Source of the DNA: Verrucomicrobiota bacterium
GTDB taxonomy: Bacteria; Verrucomicrobiota; Kiritimatiellia; Kiritimatiellales; Tichowtungiaceae
Direction of reading: 5' to 3'
Length of the DNA stretch: 8,203 nt
Assembly (NCBI GenBank): GCA_030619095.1
Contig: JAUXCB010000059.1
Span: forward strand, 1-8,203
Below are positions 6,252 to 8,203 of the stretch, piece by piece (the stretch's first letter is position 1; each line of letters starts with the position of its first letter). The notes under the pieces are model-generated. The model was given only the letters and a program-made list of their open reading frames with translations, was not told where the DNA came from and did not search any database. A program made the position numbers and the translations under genes.

Positions 6252-6652
6252 AGCTGATCCTCGATACGAATGTCTTGATTTCCGGGTTACTCAATCCCCA
6301 AGGCCCGCCGGGACGCATTGTGGACGCGCTTCGTTCCGGAGAACTTCAGCTGATCATAGATGATCGAATCCTGAGCGAATATGTGTGCGTTTTGCGTCGA
6401 CCCTACTTTGAACGCTATTTCAGCCGAACCGACCGCGAACATCTCATCGAATACCTCACAAAAAACTCCGAATATACCGTGGCAACCGTTCGGGTCAGCG
6501 GACTTCCTGACCCATCGGACGCCCCGTTTCTAGAAACAGCCTTAACCGCCGATGTGCCGCTCGTCACAGGAAACCGGAAACATTTTCCATCCGACCTGTG
6601 TAAAGAGTGTGCGATATACAGCCCTGCGGAGTTCATTCAGCTCATTACCTAA
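6248..6652 (+). CDS. PIN-domain toxin (COG1569-type putative toxin component)
   Basis: 134 residues, a complete single PIN domain. PIN toxins are Mg-dependent ribonucleases that block translation when freed from the antitoxin. The acidic active-site set is visible: D6 in LDTNVLISGLL, E44 in ILSEY, D88 and D91 in LPDPSDAPFLETA, and the conserved VTGN (106-109) before the final strand. The wording LDTNVLISGLLNPQGPPGRIV and VTGNRKHFP resembles the COG1569 'putative toxin component near a PIN domain' family rather than classic VapC. The start is GTG at 6248, with GGAG six bases before it inside the antitoxin gene, and a GTGA overlap with the antitoxin stop. The exact RNA target cannot be inferred. 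Confidence 0.88.
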   Translation: MKLILDTNVLISGLLNPQGPPGRIVDALRSGELQLIIDDRILSEYVCVLRRPYFERYFSRTDREHLIEYLTKNSEYTVATVRVSGLPDPSDAPFLETALTADVPLVTGNRKHFPSDLCKECAIYSPAEFIQLIT

Positions 6653-6659
6653 AAAATCG

Positions 6660-6720
6660 TTTCCACGCATTGGGAAAAAACAGCGAGCCGTCATGCAATG
6701 ACTTCCAAACCTTGGAAATA
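6660..6720 (+). repeat. Composite ~61-bp repeat, copy 2 (between the first and second toxin-antitoxin pairs)
   Basis: It has the same layout as 5861-5920: a palindrome (TTTCCACGCATTGGGAAA), the AGCCGTCATGC block, and a palindrome (TTCCAAACCTTGGAAA, 6703-6718). Here the middle forms a perfect little hairpin (GTCAT GCA ATGAC); in copy 1 the same place pairs less well. It fills most of the gap 6653-6778. Confidence 0.75.
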
Positions 6721-6742
6721 TCGCGGGAAAGAGGGTGTTTGG

Positions 6743-6779
6743 TTGACGTGACGTGCATTTTAATGATATCTATACGTCA
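6743..6779 (+). promoter_or_regulatory. Promoter and possible operator of the second toxin-antitoxin operon
   Basis: TTGACG (6743-6748) and TATCTA (6767-6772) are spaced by 18 bases and predict a transcript starting at the ATG (6779). TGACGT half-sites occur at 6744-6749 and 6749-6754, with the inverted half-site ACGTCA at 6774-6779, so the promoter is bracketed. That would suit repression by the ribbon-helix-helix antitoxin. No Shine-Dalgarno sequence precedes the ATG. Confidence 0.45.
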
Positions 6780-7018
6780 TGAACACGAAGTTGACATTAC
6801 GAATGGATGAGGCGTTGATTCAACAAGCGAAGTCGGAAGCCTCTCGTCGCGGCAAATCCGTTTCTCAGATGGTTGGGGAGTTTTTTGGTGCGCTGGGTTC
6901 TGTCCAGATCAAACGATCGACACTTCCCCCGATAACCACATCGCTGGTTGGGGCACTGAAAGGTCGCCGTGTTTCAGAGGCCGACTATAAAAAGCATCTA
7001 AAGGAGAAATATCTTTGA
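6779..7018 (+). CDS. Ribbon-helix-helix antitoxin, DUF6364-like
   Basis: 79 residues. The N-terminal NTKLTLRMDEALIQQAK...RRGKSVSQMVGEFF pattern is a ribbon-helix-helix DNA-binding fold: strand 3-8, helix about 10-23, turn with G25, and helix about 27-38. It strongly recalls the DUF6364 family that commonly precedes PIN toxins. The C-terminal part (about 45-79) carries LVGALKGRRVSEADYKKHLKEKYL, the probable toxin-binding tail. It should repress its own promoter as a dimer, and the inverted TGACGT/ACGTCA half-sites around the promoter are candidate operators. The message may be leaderless. Its stop overlaps the toxin start by four bases (TTGA, 7015-7018). Confidence 0.85.
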   Translation: MNTKLTLRMDEALIQQAKSEASRRGKSVSQMVGEFFGALGSVQIKRSTLPPITTSLVGALKGRRVSEADYKKHLKEKYL

Positions 7019-7428
7019 AGGTGCTGGTTGATACGAATGTTGTTCTGGATGTATTGCTGGCACGCAAGCCGTTCGTGGATGCTGCCGCTGAAATATTCGC
7101 TCTGGTTGAGCGATCAGAGTTGGAAGGTTTTCTGTGCGCAACGACCCTTACCACCGTGGATTATCTCATCACCCAGTCCATCACAGGTGATGAGTCCCGG
7201 AAGGCATTACAACACCTCATGGAGCTTTTTGAGGTGGCACCCGTCAATCGACCTGTAATCGAAGAAGCTCTCCGAAGCCGGGTCGTTGATTTTGAAGATG
7301 CTGTTTTGGAACAGTCCGCACGATTGGCGGGTGTGGATGTCATTGTCACTCGCAATACCAAAGATTTTCGAAAGTCAGTTGTGAAAACCCTCGATCCGGT
7401 CGAACTCCTATCCGCGCTGAGGGGATAA
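7015..7428 (+). CDS. PIN-domain (VapC-like) ribonuclease toxin
   Basis: 137 residues, one PIN domain. Active-site acids are D6 in VLVDTNVVLDVLL, D49 in TTLTTVDYLI, and D92 and D95 in VVDFEDAVLEQSA, followed by IVTRNTKDF (110-118). The sequence is only distantly like the first PIN toxin of this window: the DTN start is shared, while the middle and the second acid differ. So it is a separate acquisition rather than a tandem duplicate. The start is TTG at 7015, supported by AGGAG at 7002-7006 eight bases upstream and the TTGA overlap with the antitoxin stop. It works with the ribbon-helix-helix antitoxin just before it. RNA target unknown. Confidence 0.88.
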   Translation: MKVLVDTNVVLDVLLARKPFVDAAAEIFALVERSELEGFLCATTLTTVDYLITQSITGDESRKALQHLMELFEVAPVNRPVIEEALRSRVVDFEDAVLEQSARLAGVDVIVTRNTKDFRKSVVKTLDPVELLSALRG

Positions 7429-7434
7429 CCGAAA

Positions 7435-7463
7435 TATTTTCCAACCTTTGGAAACCATATAAG
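7435..7463. repeat. TTTCCAA...TTGGAAA palindrome with an adjoining TATAAGGAG sequence
   Basis: TTTTCCAACCTTTGGAAA (7437-7454) is a good palindrome of the dispersed family. Four bases later comes TATAAG (7458-7463), running into AAGGAG. This may be the -10 box of the third toxin-antitoxin operon with a ~90-base leader, or the ribosome site of a gene since lost; no open frame of note follows before 7561. The rest of the gap to 7560 shows nothing else convincing, apart from a weak TTGAAG/TAGTTT pair at 7503-7530. Confidence 0.55.
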
Positions 7464-7560
7464 GAGTTTCTTTCTCTCGCCGACTTCATCCGGCACATCA
7501 CTTGAAGAATTCTGAAAAATGCGTTAGTTTAAAAGGCATTACAAAGCGCGGGGAAAAGAA

Positions 7561-7794
7561 ATGACTGCATTGGCTGAAAAAATCTACAACGAAGCGTTGA
7601 ATCTCCCGACGGAGGATCGACTGACCTTGCTCGATAAGTTGCTGCACACCAGCAATCTCTCCACACAGACAGAGATTGATCAGGCGTGGGTTGCAGAGGT
7701 AGAGCGACGTGATCGACAGATCGACGATGGAACCGCAACCCTGATTCCCGGTGATGAGGTGTTTGCAAAAATCAACGCACGATTTGCGGTATGA
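7561..7794 (+). CDS. Addiction-module antitoxin (unstable antitoxin, PF09720/TIGR02574-like)
   Basis: 77 residues. It matches the short 'addiction module protein' family: a helical N-terminus with A-x-x-LP-x-x-DR-x-x-L-x-x-x-L (AEKIYNEALNLPTEDRLTLL). Then come EIDQAWVAEVERRDRQIDDG (38-57) and the closing IPGDEVFAKINARF, in which W43, the R-rich helix and the G-x(5)-I-x-x-x-E-V pattern are typical. Such proteins neutralise RelE/ParE toxins encoded immediately downstream, as here. A GGGGA stretch at 7550-7554 is a modest ribosome site. The stop codon overlaps the toxin ATG by four bases (ATGA, 7791-7794). Confidence 0.87.
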   Translation: MTALAEKIYNEALNLPTEDRLTLLDKLLHTSNLSTQTEIDQAWVAEVERRDRQIDDGTATLIPGDEVFAKINARFAV

Positions 7795-8078
7795 AATATT
7801 TTTTTCATCCAGCGGCAGAAATGGAGTTTTCCGATGCCATCGATTTCTACGAACGGCAGCAAACAGGTCTTGGACGCAGGCTTTCCAAAGAAATAAACAC
7901 GGCTATTCGGCAGATTTGCAAACATCCACTTGCATGGGAAAAAATGGACTCCACAACCCACCGTTGCTTAACCAATCGCTTTCCGTATGGTGTATTGTAT
8001 CGAATTAAAGACGATCACATCCGAATCATCGCAATCATGCATCTGCGCCGAAAACCTGACTGCTGGCAAGGCCGATAG
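7791..8078 (+). CDS. RelE/ParE-family toxin
   Basis: 95 residues, normal for the superfamily. The N-terminal YFFHPAAEMEFSDAIDFYERQQTGLGRRLSKEI is the two-helix hairpin. The core sheet follows with H57-R-C-L...FPYGVLYRIKDDHIRIIAIMHLRRKPDCW. The closing 'R-x-x-L-x-x-F-P-Y-x-V-x-Y-R-I' and 'H-x-x-R-x-P-x-x-W' motifs are diagnostic. RelE members cut mRNA on the ribosome and ParE members poison gyrase. The YRI...AIMHLRRKPDCWQ style is usual in proteins labelled ParE/RelE, and the target cannot be settled from sequence. Translation is coupled to the antitoxin by the ATGA overlap; no separate ribosome site is seen. The gene ends only 14 bases before the tyrS-like remnant. Confidence 0.9.
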   Translation: MKYFFHPAAEMEFSDAIDFYERQQTGLGRRLSKEINTAIRQICKHPLAWEKMDSTTHRCLTNRFPYGVLYRIKDDHIRIIAIMHLRRKPDCWQGR

Positions 8079-8092
8079 ACCTTTTTACTTCT

Positions 8093-8203
8093 GGCAAACG
8101 CAAGTTCGCCCGTGTTTTTGCGCAGAAAAAACTTCCGCAAGAGATGCTTGCTCTCGAACTTCCCGCTGAAGAAATCGGATTGATCGATTTGGTGGTCAAA
8201 GCC
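8093..8203 (+). pseudogene. Fragment of a second tyrosyl-tRNA synthetase gene (5'-truncated; runs off the right edge)
   Basis: In one frame the last 37 codons read GKRKFARVFAQKKLPQEM, then a variable stretch ending EEIGLIDLVVKA. From the FARVFA part on, this aligns with residues 316-347 of the intact TyrRS of this window (FARVFAERKLPTDM...IGLIDLVVKA), with many synonymous differences and one extra codon. It is therefore a diverged copy, not an assembly echo. The frame has no start codon upstream (stop at 8057-8059), and nothing before it resembles the enzyme, so the 5' three-quarters are missing. The first seven residues, GKRKFAR, do not match the corresponding place of the intact enzyme but equal its C-terminal residues 390-396. 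Whether the S4 domain continues beyond the window is unknown. Confidence 0.8.

Noticed and set aside
5861..6720. The composite repeats as integron attC sites with toxin-antitoxin cassettes
   Set aside because: Cassette-like spacing and repeats fit the idea, but the core sites (GTTRRRY and RYYYAAC boxes) are missing at the ends, and no integron integrase is seen.
7503..7530. TTGAAG-16-TAGTTT as promoter of the third toxin-antitoxin operon
   Set aside because: The -10 matches only three of six positions. TATAAG at 7458 is a better box, though its own -35 is lacking.
5665..8113. The 18/21 direct repeat GGCAAACG..TTCGCCCG at tyrS 3' end and at 8093 as attL/attR of an integrated element
   Set aside because: All three differences fall at third codon positions and both copies encode GKRKFAR, so shared protein ancestry explains it better than an attachment core. 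No integrase is present.

Overview
The window looks like a chromosomal segment of a Gram-negative bacterium. ExbB/ExbD genes imply an outer membrane, and gene content and intergenic style resemble the PVC group, perhaps Kiritimatiellota. That placement is an impression from protein style, not a proof. It holds eleven well-supported genes, one gene start cut by the left edge, and a tyrS-like fragment cut by the right edge.

Left part (1-1319, minus strand): an exbB-exbD proton-channel operon with its stop and start codons overlapping (TAATG). It is followed, after a long hairpin, by the first 19 codons of a probable membrane protein, which could be a TonB-type partner. Divergent to it, from 1548 on the plus strand, is an RsuA/RluB/E/F-family pseudouridine synthase. 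Next come rpsA (30S protein S1, six S1 domains) with a strong terminator, and tyrS (tyrosyl-tRNA synthetase) with a terminator built from a repeat-type palindrome. This is a translation-centred housekeeping block.

Right part (5701-8092): an accessory island of three consecutive toxin-antitoxin pairs, all on the plus strand, antitoxin first, each with a 4-base stop/start overlap. They are Phd/YefM-like + PIN (COG1569 type), ribbon-helix-helix (DUF6364-like) + PIN (VapC-like), and an 'addiction module' antitoxin + RelE/ParE toxin. Immediately after the third toxin, codons from the middle of a second, diverged tyrS reappear without a start codon, so the island lies between an intact tyrS and a tyrS remnant.

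Running through the intergenic gaps, and absent from the genes I checked, is a family of about ten short palindromes with consensus TTTCCAAnCnTTGGAAA. Two of them form part of a ~61-base composite repeated on both sides of the first toxin-antitoxin pair. Three genes (the pseudouridine synthase, tyrS and the DUF6364-like antitoxin) have a plausible -10 box 6-8 bases before the start codon and no Shine-Dalgarno sequence, which suggests leaderless transcripts.

I found no tRNA, rRNA, CRISPR array, transposase or integrase.
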